Assembly: GCA_018265615.1 (NCBI GenBank)
Contig: JABLYX010000022.1
Coordinates: 6,555-70,554 of the forward strand
Length of the DNA stretch: 64,000 nt
Origin: Lentisphaeria bacterium
Lineage (GTDB): Bacteria > Verrucomicrobiota > Lentisphaeria > Victivallales > Victivallaceae
Reading direction: 5' to 3'
Numbering within the stretch: the first letter of the stretch is position 1; the number at the start of each line of letters is the position of its first letter. A model generated the notes under the pieces. It had not been told where the DNA came from, ran no database searches, and saw nothing but the letters and a program-made list of their open reading frames with translations. Shown piece by piece: positions 33,424-41,293 of this stretch. The position numbers and the translations under genes were made by a program.

Positions 33424-34110
33424 CTAGCGGGAATACGGCAGCCAGACATCGCCGGCGCACTCGTACAGCTTCCGTGGAGAAACCGCTGCAACGTGTCCGT
33501 CGAAAAAGAGCACATTCGCGAAATTCGCATGCACATAAGCGACCTTCCCGTCCAGCAGCGAGGCGGAATCCCGATTGATCAGCCACCACCCCTGATTGCC
33601 GTTGGGGCCGGCCGCCGGATTGTTGGTCTCGACCTGAAGCAACTTCGACGCGGGCTGGACAACCCTGCCAAAGCGATGAAACTGCTTTTTGCCGTCTTTC
33701 AGAGTCTCCGTACCGTTCATGCCGAAAAATGAAATGAAAGTCTGGCCGGGAAAGGAGGCATGCGAGGTCCGGAACACATTCGGAAACGACGCGACTTTTG
33801 GACACAGGCGCCCGACAGGAACATACTTTCTCCCTGAATCCGACGTTCCGAGAAAATAATTATAATAATTCGCATTGCACGCCGACTGATACCAGAGATT
33901 CGTGTAATTGTCGTGCAGCATCGGCAGGAAATCGTTTGCATCCGCCGCATAGAACTGCCCCGCTTTTCCCAGCGTCTGCATCGTCGATACGCACTTGATC
34001 GCGATCCCCCGTTCCCGGGCCCGGCTGACCGCCGGCAACAGCATCGAAGCGAGAATGGAGAGAATGGCAATTACAATCAGAAGTTCAATTAAGGTGAAAT
34101 AATGTTTCAT
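33424..34110 (-). CDS. Type II pseudopilin-like protein, H-X9-DG class
   Basis: 228 aa. Starts MKHYFTLIELLIVIAILSIL, then MLLPAVSRARERG; Y occupies the position before F where glycine is expected. H-X9-DG is VHANFANVLFFDGHV. ATG 34110; upstream in-frame ATG at 34128 lacks the conserved leader pattern. It precedes the GH5-like gene by 40 bases and is divergent from an AraC regulator. Its promoter overlaps a perfect 10-bp inverted repeat. Confidence 0.85.
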   Translation of the reverse strand: MKHYFTLIELLIVIAILSILASMLLPAVSRARERGIAIKCVSTMQTLGKAGQFYAADANDFLPMLHDNYTNLWYQSACNANYYNYFLGTSDSGRKYVPVGRLCPKVASFPNVFRTSHASFPGQTFISFFGMNGTETLKDGKKQFHRFGRVVQPASKLLQVETNNPAAGPNGNQGWWLINRDSASLLDGKVAYVHANFANVLFFDGHVAAVSPRKLYECAGDVWLPYSR

Positions 34111-34140
34111 CCAACTATCCTCCGTCAATCGATTTTTCGT

Positions 34141-34171
34141 CCACTGCTTTAATTATACCCGAAAGCAGTGG
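34141..34171. promoter_or_regulatory. Candidate operator: 10-bp perfect inverted repeat with 11-base spacer
   Basis: CCACTGCTTT (34141-34150) and AAAGCAGTGG (34162-34171) flank AATTATACCCG, which contains the minus-strand -10. A third half site AAAGCAGTTT lies at 34187-34196. The arrangement is a likely binding site for the divergent AraC regulator at 34275. Confidence 0.6.
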
Positions 34172-34180
34172 ATTCTGCAA
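34152..34180 (-). promoter_or_regulatory. Promoter of the third pseudopilin / GH5 cassette
   Basis: TTGCAG (34175-34180), 17 bases, TATAAT (34152-34157) on the minus strand, embedded in the inverted repeat at 34141-34171. Confidence 0.65.
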
Positions 34181-34222
34181 TGAGACAAAGCAGTTTCCGA
34201 TGATAAACTTTTAACACTTTTC

Positions 34223-34251
34223 TTGACTTTCCCGATGAGAAAAACTACGTT
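34223..34251 (+). promoter_or_regulatory. Predicted promoter of the AraC-type regulator
   Basis: TTGACT (34223-34228), 17 bases, TACGTT (34246-34251). A start near 34258 leaves about 17 nt of leader before the ATG at 34275. Confidence 0.5.
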
Positions 34252-34274
34252 AATCAAAAATGGAGAATTACGCC

Positions 34275-35144
34275 ATGCTCGTTAACGGCGACACAATTAT
34301 CCGCTGCCTGGAGCCAGTTGCCCCGCTCAAAGCGGGGAAACTCTATTTCGCAAATCCGGAACCGTTTCCGGAGGAGCAGATCTATATCCACTCCTGCGCC
34401 CGAATCATCACGGTCCTTGAGGGAAAAAAGCGGCTCGAATTCGCGCAGGACGGAAAACGCCGCAATCTCTGCCTCGAACCAGGTGATTTCCTGATTGCCC
34501 ATCCGGGCGGCTGGACAGTCGAACACTGGGAGGAGCCGCACCGGATGATATCCGTCGCGTTCTGGAAAGATTTCGTACGCGTCATCCACCTCGCTCACGA
34601 CGGCAGGCCGCCTTACCCGCCGCCGCCGGATGAATTCCACCATACGCCGGAACCGCTGACCGAAGCGGGAAAATATATGCTGGCTGCGCTTCTCGCCACC
34701 GCGCGCGATGTCGATTACGTCCGCTGCAACCTTGCGGCGTTGTTCGGAGTCATCACGGAAATGCTGAATTCTGAACGCTCGGCTCTTTCGCGGCGCGAGC
34801 TTGACTGGAAACATGTCCTTGAGCTGATCCGACTCAACTTCACCTTCGATATCGTGCGGCAAGATATCGCGGAGATGGCGGGAATCCATCCGGCCCGCCT
34901 ATCCCGGCTGCTGAAATTCTACTGCGGCCGGAGCTTCAACGAATGCGTGAATGAAATGCGCCTCGAATATGCTGCGGAGCTGCTGCAGGAGGGAGGACTC
35001 ACCATCAGTGAAATCGCGGAACGCTGCGGATATCACTACACCAACTATTTCATCCGCATGTTCCGGAAACGCTTCGGCACAACCCCGGCCGCCTGCCGGA
35101 AAAGAACAGCAGCCGCAGTTATCGCCGCCCCGGCTGCTGAGTAA
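34275..35144 (+). CDS. AraC-family transcriptional regulator
   Basis: 289 aa. The first 150 residues are a cupin-like ligand-binding half (CLEPGDFLIAHPGGWTVEHW). The C-terminal 100 residues hold the two helix-turn-helix units, DIAEMAGIHPARLSRLLKFYCGRSFNECVNEMRLEYAAELL and ISEIAERCGYHYTNYFIRMFRKRFGTTPAACR read in pieces. ATG 34275 is chosen because GGAGA is eight bases upstream; the ATG at 34260 would be nearly leaderless. It is divergent from the pseudopilin/GH5 pair and probably controls it. Its 3' end overlaps the convergent lipoprotein gene by 26 bases. Confidence 0.9.
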   Translation: MLVNGDTIIRCLEPVAPLKAGKLYFANPEPFPEEQIYIHSCARIITVLEGKKRLEFAQDGKRRNLCLEPGDFLIAHPGGWTVEHWEEPHRMISVAFWKDFVRVIHLAHDGRPPYPPPPDEFHHTPEPLTEAGKYMLAALLATARDVDYVRCNLAALFGVITEMLNSERSALSRRELDWKHVLELIRLNFTFDIVRQDIAEMAGIHPARLSRLLKFYCGRSFNECVNEMRLEYAAELLQEGGLTISEIAERCGYHYTNYFIRMFRKRFGTTPAACRKRTAAAVIAAPAAE

Positions 35145-35526
35145 CCGCAACGCTCTCCTGCCAGACCACGCGCTTTCCGGCTGAGTCGTACAGCGAAAAA
35201 TCCCAGCGGTTCCCCTCGGTGCGCACCCGGAGCAGATAGCGCCCTTCCGGCGCATAGCGGATGCCGCTGATCGCCCCGGTCCGCTCAATGACGCGCCGCG
35301 CAACCGGAATCATCGCCTCCTCCGCGTCAACCGCGACGGCGGCGCCGGAGCAATTCTGCAGCGTGTAGCCGAAAAGTGAAGTGACCAGATCATTTTCGGC
35401 GCCGCGCATATCGCGCTCGGCCGGCCGGGGATTCGTCACGATCTCCCCCTCCGGCGGGTCGCCCGGCGGCAGCATGCAGCAGCCGGCGAACAGCAGCGGC
35501 AGCAGGATAACGGCAAAACGGCGCAT
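35119..35526 (-). CDS. Small predicted lipoprotein, unknown function
   Basis: 135 aa. The N-terminus RRFAVILLPLLFAGCCM is a lipoprotein signal with a cleavage site before a cysteine (LFAG-C). The rest is soluble and shows no family I recognise (DLVTSLFGYTLQNCSGAAVAVDAEEAMIPVARRVIERTG, in pieces). It is the last gene of the gyrB-to-lipoprotein run, just after the zinc-ribbon membrane protein, so a role in the Ton-like envelope system is possible but unproven. Confidence 0.6.
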   Translation of the reverse strand: MRRFAVILLPLLFAGCCMLPPGDPPEGEIVTNPRPAERDMRGAENDLVTSLFGYTLQNCSGAAVAVDAEEAMIPVARRVIERTGAISGIRYAPEGRYLLRVRTEGNRWDFSLYDSAGKRVVWQESVAVTQQPGRR

Positions 35527-35534
35527 GGCTCCTC

Positions 35535-35780
35535 CTATTCCAGGTCCCGGCGTTTGCGGCAGATGCAGATCGAGTTGCACCGCGGGCAGCGCGTGAGGTT
35601 GACCGACTCCTTGATGATGAACGAATGGTGGCAGCTGTCGCAGTGGAACAGCGTGCTGTTGCTCAGATTCCAACTGTAGCGTTTGACCCGGTAGACCTCC
35701 CGGCACCAGAGAATGCCGATGAAAATCAGCCAGAGCGCAAAAAACGCAAACAACGCATTCGCATAAGAGATTCCGATCAT
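35535..35780 (-). CDS. Small membrane protein with C-terminal zinc ribbon
   Basis: 81 aa. One transmembrane helix (ALFAFFALWLIFIGILWC, about 9-26), then a zinc-ribbon-like part with HCDSCHHSF and CPRCNSICIC, giving CxxC pairs. Conserved function unknown. ATG 35780 overlaps the TonB-like stop by four bases. Confidence 0.65.
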   Translation of the reverse strand: MIGISYANALFAFFALWLIFIGILWCREVYRVKRYSWNLSNSTLFHCDSCHHSFIIKESVNLTRCPRCNSICICRKRRDLE

Positions 35781-36511
35781 GGCGCACCTTCCTCCCGCTT
35801 CATTTCCGGCCAATAGACGATGATCGTCTTCCGTGTTTCAAACCGCTCGCCGGCGACGGCTTCCAGAACCGCATCGTCCAGCGCGGAGACCCCGCAGGAC
35901 TCCGCAAGGTGCTGGCGCATCATGCCGGGAACGCCCCACACCGTCACAATGGTGGGGCGCACCGGCGCATCCGCAGCCGGCACGCGCAGCCGTGCGAGCC
36001 GCAGCTGCGCGCCGTCCCCGTCGGTGACACGCGGCTCCCGGACCGGCGGAACCGGGCGGAACGAACGTTCGTCGAAAGGACCGCCGCGGTACGGTTCCGG
36101 CTCCGCGGACGAAATCGGCCCCAGCACGGTGTATCCGGGCAGGGGCGGCAGCTTCGGCGCGGCGAGATTGCCCGCAGCCCCCTCGTCCGACATCCGGGCG
36201 ATTGCCCGCTCCCGATGCCTGTCGAGCAGCGCCACGTACCCTGACCGCGCATCGGCGCGGGAGATCTGCGCCGGATCATGAACCGCCGCCCAGGAAACCA
36301 GTTTGTTCCACTCCTCCTTCGGCAATCCGGACTGCGTGAGAAGCGTCACCCCGGGGCTCTGTCGCGTTGCGGCCGTCCGCGTCCCGGGCTGATATCCGGC
36401 CAGGAAAAACAGTGCTCCATGCACAAGCAGTGCGACCGCCAGCGCCTCGACCGTGAAAACCCAGCCCGGCGTGATCGACCGCGTCAGCAGATATTTCGGA
36501 ATCCTCGCCAT
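35777..36511 (-). CDS. TonB-like energy transducer
   Basis: 244 aa. An N-terminal membrane anchor (WVFTVEALAVALLVHGALFFLAG, about 17-40) is followed by a proline-rich middle and a C-terminal region, TIVTVWGVPGMMRQHL to TRKTIIVYWP, which resembles the TonB C-terminal fold. The primary support is context: directly downstream of exbD and exbB homologues. Its sequence alone would not name it TonB with certainty. Confidence 0.5.
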   Translation of the reverse strand: MARIPKYLLTRSITPGWVFTVEALAVALLVHGALFFLAGYQPGTRTAATRQSPGVTLLTQSGLPKEEWNKLVSWAAVHDPAQISRADARSGYVALLDRHRERAIARMSDEGAAGNLAAPKLPPLPGYTVLGPISSAEPEPYRGGPFDERSFRPVPPVREPRVTDGDGAQLRLARLRVPAADAPVRPTIVTVWGVPGMMRQHLAESCGVSALDDAVLEAVAGERFETRKTIIVYWPEMKREEGAP

Positions 36512-36533
36512 ACTCCCCCCGCCGCCTCCGGCC

Positions 36534-37004
36534 TCATTGCCCGAACACCGTCTCCGGGCGCGCTCCGGACGGCACCGTCACCAGGAAGCTCGCCAGTTCG
36601 GCGGCCTCCGCCAACGCCATCACCTCGGCGCTTTGTTCAAGCGTCACCTCCCGGTCCGCCAGAATGATGATCGTAGCGTTCCGACTGCGGCCGTGAACTT
36701 CGTTGAATTGCTGTTTCAGCGCCTCCGGCGTAACCGGGCGGTCGTTGAAGTAGAGCAATCTCCCCTTGCCGTCGCTGCTCCGCGTAATCGTGACCACGAA
36801 CCGTTCAAGGTCCGCAAAGCTCGACGGGCGCACCCGGGGCGGGTTGACCCGGATCCCGGTGACCCGCACAAACGAGCTCGAAAGAAAGAGGAACAGCAGC
36901 ACGAGAAACAGGATGTCGATCAGCGCGGTCAACTCCGGCCAGCCGCTCTTCGGCTTCAGTTTCGGCTTGTAGCGCCGCTCCCCGATCGATGGCGTGTTAT
37001 TCAC
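36534..37004 (-). CDS. ExbD/TolR family proton-channel subunit
   Basis: 156 aa. A short cytoplasmic tail, a single transmembrane helix with the conserved aspartate (LTALIDILFLVLLFLFLSSSF, about 25-45), and a periplasmic domain. It couples the proton gradient to TonB or TolA-type partners. Its start overlaps the end of the exbB-like gene by eight bases. Confidence 0.9.
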   Translation of the reverse strand: MNNTPSIGERRYKPKLKPKSGWPELTALIDILFLVLLFLFLSSSFVRVTGIRVNPPRVRPSSFADLERFVVTITRSSDGKGRLLYFNDRPVTPEALKQQFNEVHGRSRNATIIILADREVTLEQSAEVMALAEAAELASFLVTVPSGARPETVFGQ

Positions 37005-37647
37005 GTTCCGCCTCCGGTTTCACGCCGGACTCCCTGCGGCGGCGTTCGATGAAGCCGAGCATCTCGAGCGAAGCCTTCTCCATATCGAGCGTGATCGAGT
37101 TCACCCGCGCCACCAGATAGTTGTAGGCGAGGTAGCACGGGATCGCGACCGCCAGCGCCGCCGCCGTGGAGATCAGCGCCAGGTTGACCGCGCCCGCGAT
37201 GTCCGTCGCGGAGAACGCCTCGCTGCCCTGCGCGGCTTCAAATACCTTCATCATTCCGAGCACGGTTCCGAGAAAGCCGATGAGCGGCAGCACGAAGCCG
37301 AGCGTCGCAAGCAGATTGATGTGCCGCTCGAGCTTCGGGATCTCCTCGAGCGCGGCGTCGTCCACCGCCTTGCGGATATCCTCGTCGCCGCGCTCATATG
37401 CGCGGATCGCCGCGGCCAGCAGCCGCGCCGCCGGCCCGGGCGTATGGTCGCAGAGCGTCAGCGCCTCGACGAACCCGTCGCGCCTCAGAACGTTGAACAG
37501 CCCCCGCAGCACCTCGCCGATGTTGATCTCCTCGCGGTGAAACTGGAACACCTTCTTCAGGAAGATGAACAGCGCAACCACGCTGCAGAACAGAATCACC
37601 CACATGATCGGACCGCCGTCCTCCATCAATTTCAAGGCCAATGACAT
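36997..37647 (-). CDS. MotA/TolQ/ExbB family proton-channel subunit
   Basis: 216 aa with three predicted membrane segments: near 13-32, near 115-135 (NLLATLGFVLPLIGFLGTVLG) and near 155-180 (AVNLALISTAAALAVAIPCYLAYN). The signature GFVLPLIGFLGTVLGMMKVFE matches the family. It follows the TPR protein by one base and overlaps the exbD-like gene. Confidence 0.92.
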   Translation of the reverse strand: MSLALKLMEDGGPIMWVILFCSVVALFIFLKKVFQFHREEINIGEVLRGLFNVLRRDGFVEALTLCDHTPGPAARLLAAAIRAYERGDEDIRKAVDDAALEEIPKLERHINLLATLGFVLPLIGFLGTVLGMMKVFEAAQGSEAFSATDIAGAVNLALISTAAALAVAIPCYLAYNYLVARVNSITLDMEKASLEMLGFIERRRRESGVKPEAERE

Positions 37648-37648
37648 T

Positions 37649-40153
37649 TCACGGTTTCCTCTGTAAATTGTATTTCCGCTGAATCTCCTGCCGGATCCGG
37701 TTGAAATCCTCCCCGGTCGGCAATTGCAGTTCCTCCAGGATCCAGATCACCCGGAGCGCGTCCCGCGCTCCCGCCGGAGTGCCCGGCTTCAGGTAGGCCA
37801 ACGCCGCAGCGTATCCGGCCTTGCCGGTCCAGACCGGGTCCGGCAGCACTCCGTTCCGCTTCTGGTCGAGCGCCAGGTAAAGGACCCGGTTGTAAACCTC
37901 GAGCGCTTTGTCGAGCTCGTCTGAAAGCTCCCGGCACTTGCCGAGCTTGTAGAGGCTCTGGAGCTGAAGACGCGGATCGGAAGAGTCTTTCGCCAACTCT
38001 TCATAAAGCTCTGAAGCGGCTTTCAGGTCGGCCGGATCAAGCGTCTCCGCATAGATGCTGTAGCGCGAATCGGCGATCCGGCCGGCGGCGATCCGCCCGA
38101 ACAGCCCCTCCGGGCGCAATTCCCGTGCTTTCCGGTAATGGGCCAGCGCCACGGCATACCGCCCGGCGTCGGATTCGAGGTTTCCGGCCAGCAGTGCCGC
38201 ATCCGCGGCGAACGAACTCTCCGGACAGGTGTCAAGCAGCGCGTCGAGCAGCGCCGTCGCCCGCACCGGGTCCTGCTGCGCCACGGCAATCTGCGCGCGG
38301 CGGTAGAGCAATTCCGCCGCGACCTCCGGCTCCTTCGCCGCCCCGCGCCGTTCCAGCTCGCCAAGCTGGGCTTCCGCCCCCGGCAGGTCGCCTCCGGTCA
38401 GAAGGTAGTCCGCAAGCTGGAGCCGCGCCTCCACGCCGCCGGTCGCCCCGGGAAAACGTTCATCGAGCAGCTTCAACGCCCGGTCGACATCGTCCTGCCG
38501 CTTGCCGAAGCAGCCGGCCTGCATCGCAAGATAGAGCGCGCGCGCCGCGTCGGACGGCGCCGGCTTCAAGTCGGCGTAGCGGAAAAAACCGTCCGCGGCT
38601 GCGGGATAGTCCCGCAGCGCCAACGCGAGCTCCGCCGCCGCCAGTGTCGCCGCCGGCACATACTCCGAATCAGGGTGCAGGATCAGAAAACGCTCATACT
38701 CGCTGCGCGCCGCGGCCGACTGCCCGCGCTTCTCCAACAGGAATGCGCGGAAGTATTCCGCCGCAACCCGGAATTTCGGATCCTTCGCATCCCGCAGCTT
38801 TTCCGCAACGGGAACCGCCTCGGCGTAAGCGTTGAGCGGAATCAGTGACTGAAGCAGCCAGAAACGCGCGGTTTCGGCATGCGGGCCGTTCACGTCCGCA
38901 ACCGCCTTCATCAGCTTCGCCGCGCGGGCGAAATCGCCGCGCCGGAAGAAATGTTCGCCAAGCAGAAGCTCCCCCTCCTGCTTCTGTGCGGGAGTCTCCG
39001 CCTGTTCGATCAGATAGCGGAACATCGGTTCGGCCATGTCGTAGAGCTTCGCGCCGGAAGCGGCCACCGCCGCTTCGCGCGCGGCGACCAGACGGCTCCC
39101 CGCCGGAATCCGGTTGTCACCCGTAATGCGCGAATAGAGCTCCACCGCCTGCTTCACATCGCCGGAACGGGCCAGGAGCCGCGCGCCGCGCATCAGCAGA
39201 CCCGTCCGGTCCGGCGCATCCGGGAAGAACTTCAAATAGCGCCGCACCGTCTCCGCCGCCTGCACCGGATCATGTCCGGCCTGCAGGTTGATGAGTTCAC
39301 GCAGCGCATTCTGCCGCTCCGGGTCGGATTCCGCCAGATCGAACGCATCGGCCCAGAGCTGCTCCGCCGCTTCGCGCTGCTTCCGTTCCAGGGCGAGGCG
39401 CGCCCCGTCGGAGGCAAGCTGGTAGAGGATCGGCGACGGTCGCTTCCACCCTTCCTTGCGCAGCTCCGCCCAATCCGCCTGAAAGCGGTCGAACGCTCCG
39501 CCGCGCAGAGCAGTAAGCAGATCGAGATAACGCCAGTGTGCGGGATTCTCCTTGCGGTACTTCCCGGCGGCAAGCAGCACGGCGGCCGTTTTTGTATCGC
39601 CGGATTCGATCAATGCATAGATTCGCGCTTCAAGCGCACGGCGCGCCCATTGCGGCAGATCCGCATTTTCATTCTCGAGCTGCTCGAATTTTTCAAGCGC
39701 GCCCCTGTAGTTCTTCTGGCGCAGGCGCGCCTCTCCGACGCCAAGCCCCGCCGCACAGGCGATATCCGGCTCGGAGGCGCCCGATGCGAGCGAGGAGAAG
39801 AAATTCTCCGCCTCGCCGTAGCGTTTCTCGGCCATCAGGATACGGCCGGGCAGCATTCCGGCACTGCGGGCCGGAAAGCGGGAACGGTATTCGGCAAGCA
39901 GCTGCTTCGCATCCTCGATTTCTCCCTCGCGCAGCTTCGCATCGGCCATCGAAAGTGTATTTGAGCCCCACTTCTCCGCATCCTGCCCGGCGACCAGCCG
40001 GGCATTGTCGAAGAACTTCGCGGCGCTTTTGTAATCGCCGTTTGCGAACGCCTCTTCACCGAGCCGGCGCTCCGACACCTCATCGGCGCAAAGCGGCAGC
40101 AGGAGCATCGAAAAAAACGCCCCCGACGCCGCGATGAAAATTCCTGTTTTCAA
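37649..40153 (-). CDS. Exported tetratricopeptide-repeat protein
   Basis: About 834 aa, nearly all helical repeats of the TPR type (for example AFANGDYKSAAKFFDNARLV, DYPAAADGFFRYADLKPAP, GRYAVALAHYRKARELRPEG). A signal-like hydrophobic stretch (IFIAASGAFFSMLLLPL) starts right after the TTG at 40153, which is favoured over the ATG at 40240: the longer reading would overlap the recA 3' end by 71 bases and would put an unlikely lysine/proline/glycine tail before the signal. It is 16 bases after recA and one base before the exbB-like gene, so it probably belongs to the Ton-like system. The start is uncertain. Confidence 0.8.
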   Translation of the reverse strand: MKTGIFIAASGAFFSMLLLPLCADEVSERRLGEEAFANGDYKSAAKFFDNARLVAGQDAEKWGSNTLSMADAKLREGEIEDAKQLLAEYRSRFPARSAGMLPGRILMAEKRYGEAENFFSSLASGASEPDIACAAGLGVGEARLRQKNYRGALEKFEQLENENADLPQWARRALEARIYALIESGDTKTAAVLLAAGKYRKENPAHWRYLDLLTALRGGAFDRFQADWAELRKEGWKRPSPILYQLASDGARLALERKQREAAEQLWADAFDLAESDPERQNALRELINLQAGHDPVQAAETVRRYLKFFPDAPDRTGLLMRGARLLARSGDVKQAVELYSRITGDNRIPAGSRLVAAREAAVAASGAKLYDMAEPMFRYLIEQAETPAQKQEGELLLGEHFFRRGDFARAAKLMKAVADVNGPHAETARFWLLQSLIPLNAYAEAVPVAEKLRDAKDPKFRVAAEYFRAFLLEKRGQSAAARSEYERFLILHPDSEYVPAATLAAAELALALRDYPAAADGFFRYADLKPAPSDAARALYLAMQAGCFGKRQDDVDRALKLLDERFPGATGGVEARLQLADYLLTGGDLPGAEAQLGELERRGAAKEPEVAAELLYRRAQIAVAQQDPVRATALLDALLDTCPESSFAADAALLAGNLESDAGRYAVALAHYRKARELRPEGLFGRIAAGRIADSRYSIYAETLDPADLKAASELYEELAKDSSDPRLQLQSLYKLGKCRELSDELDKALEVYNRVLYLALDQKRNGVLPDPVWTGKAGYAAALAYLKPGTPAGARDALRVIWILEELQLPTGEDFNRIRQEIQRKYNLQRKP

Positions 40154-40169
40154 TCCGCCACCGCCGGAT

Positions 40170-41261
40170 TTACTCTTCGGCCCCGGCTGCGGTTTCCGCC
40201 CCGGGCTCGCCGGAGATTTCGTCGAGGACGACTTCTCCACCCTTGATCTTCGCGTTGATCTTATCCATGAGCTTCTGCTGCAGCTCTTTGGAGTCGGCGA
40301 TCAGCGCCTTGGTCTGGTCGCGCCCCTGCCCGAGCTGTTCGCCGTCGAGGCTGAACCAGCTGCCGCGCTTCTCGAGGATTCCCATATCGGTCGCGACGTC
40401 GAGCATCGAACCGGCCTTCGAAATGCCTTCGTTGTACATGATGTCGAATTCGGCCTGCCGGAACGGGGGCGCCATTTTATTCTTGATGACCTTCACGCGC
40501 GCCCGGTTGCCGATGATATTGCCGGCCGGGTCCTTGATCGTGGTGGTCTTGCGGATATCCATGCGGATCGACGCATAGAACTTCAGCGCGTTGCCTCCCG
40601 TGGTGGTCTCGGGGTTGCCGAACATCACGCCGATCTTCTCGCGGATCTGGTTCGTGAAGATGATGCAGGTTCCGGTGCGCGAAACCACGCCCGTGAGCTT
40701 GCGCAGCGCCTGCGACATCAGCCGCGCCTGCAAACCGACATGCGAGTCGCCCATCTGCCCCTCGATTTCCGCCTTCGGAACCAGCGCCGCCACGGAATCG
40801 ACCACAAGCACGTCGATCGCTTCGCTGCGCACCAGCGTATCCGCGATATTCAGTGCATCCTCGCCGCAGTCCGGCTGTGAAATCAGCAGATTGTCGATAT
40901 CGACGCCGATTTTTCTCGCATAGCCCGGGTCGATCGCGTGCTCCGCATCGATGATCGCACATTTGCCGCCGTTCGCCTGCGCATTCGCAATGATGTGCAG
41001 ACAGAGCGTGGTCTTGCCGCTCGATTCGGGTCCGAAGATCTCGACGATGCGGCCGGACGGCACTCCGCCGATCCCGAGCGCAAGGTCGAGCGCGAGCGAG
41101 CCGGTGCTGATGACCGGCACATCCTGCTGCGCCGCGCCGGTGTCGCCGAGCCGCATGATCGAGCCTTTGCCGAAGCTCTTCTCGATCTGGCCGATCGCGA
41201 TCTGAAGGTTTTTGTCTCTGCTGCTATTCTTATCGGTGGCTTTCGTCTCTTTTTCCGCCAT
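40170..41261 (-). CDS. recA: Recombinase RecA
   Basis: 363 aa. Walker A GPESSGKTTL, Walker B LVVDSVAAL, L1/L2 regions with IGVMFGNPETTTGGNALKFYAS, and the usual acidic C-terminus. Mediates strand exchange and SOS signalling. It is 32 bases downstream of gyrB, unusual synteny, and no LexA-like palindrome is apparent in the gap. Confidence 0.98.
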   Translation of the reverse strand: MAEKETKATDKNSSRDKNLQIAIGQIEKSFGKGSIMRLGDTGAAQQDVPVISTGSLALDLALGIGGVPSGRIVEIFGPESSGKTTLCLHIIANAQANGGKCAIIDAEHAIDPGYARKIGVDIDNLLISQPDCGEDALNIADTLVRSEAIDVLVVDSVAALVPKAEIEGQMGDSHVGLQARLMSQALRKLTGVVSRTGTCIIFTNQIREKIGVMFGNPETTTGGNALKFYASIRMDIRKTTTIKDPAGNIIGNRARVKVIKNKMAPPFRQAEFDIMYNEGISKAGSMLDVATDMGILEKRGSWFSLDGEQLGQGRDQTKALIADSKELQQKLMDKINAKIKGGEVVLDEISGEPGAETAAGAEE

Positions 41262-41293
41262 GATCCGTACTCCCTTTGAGAATTGTTTCTGTT

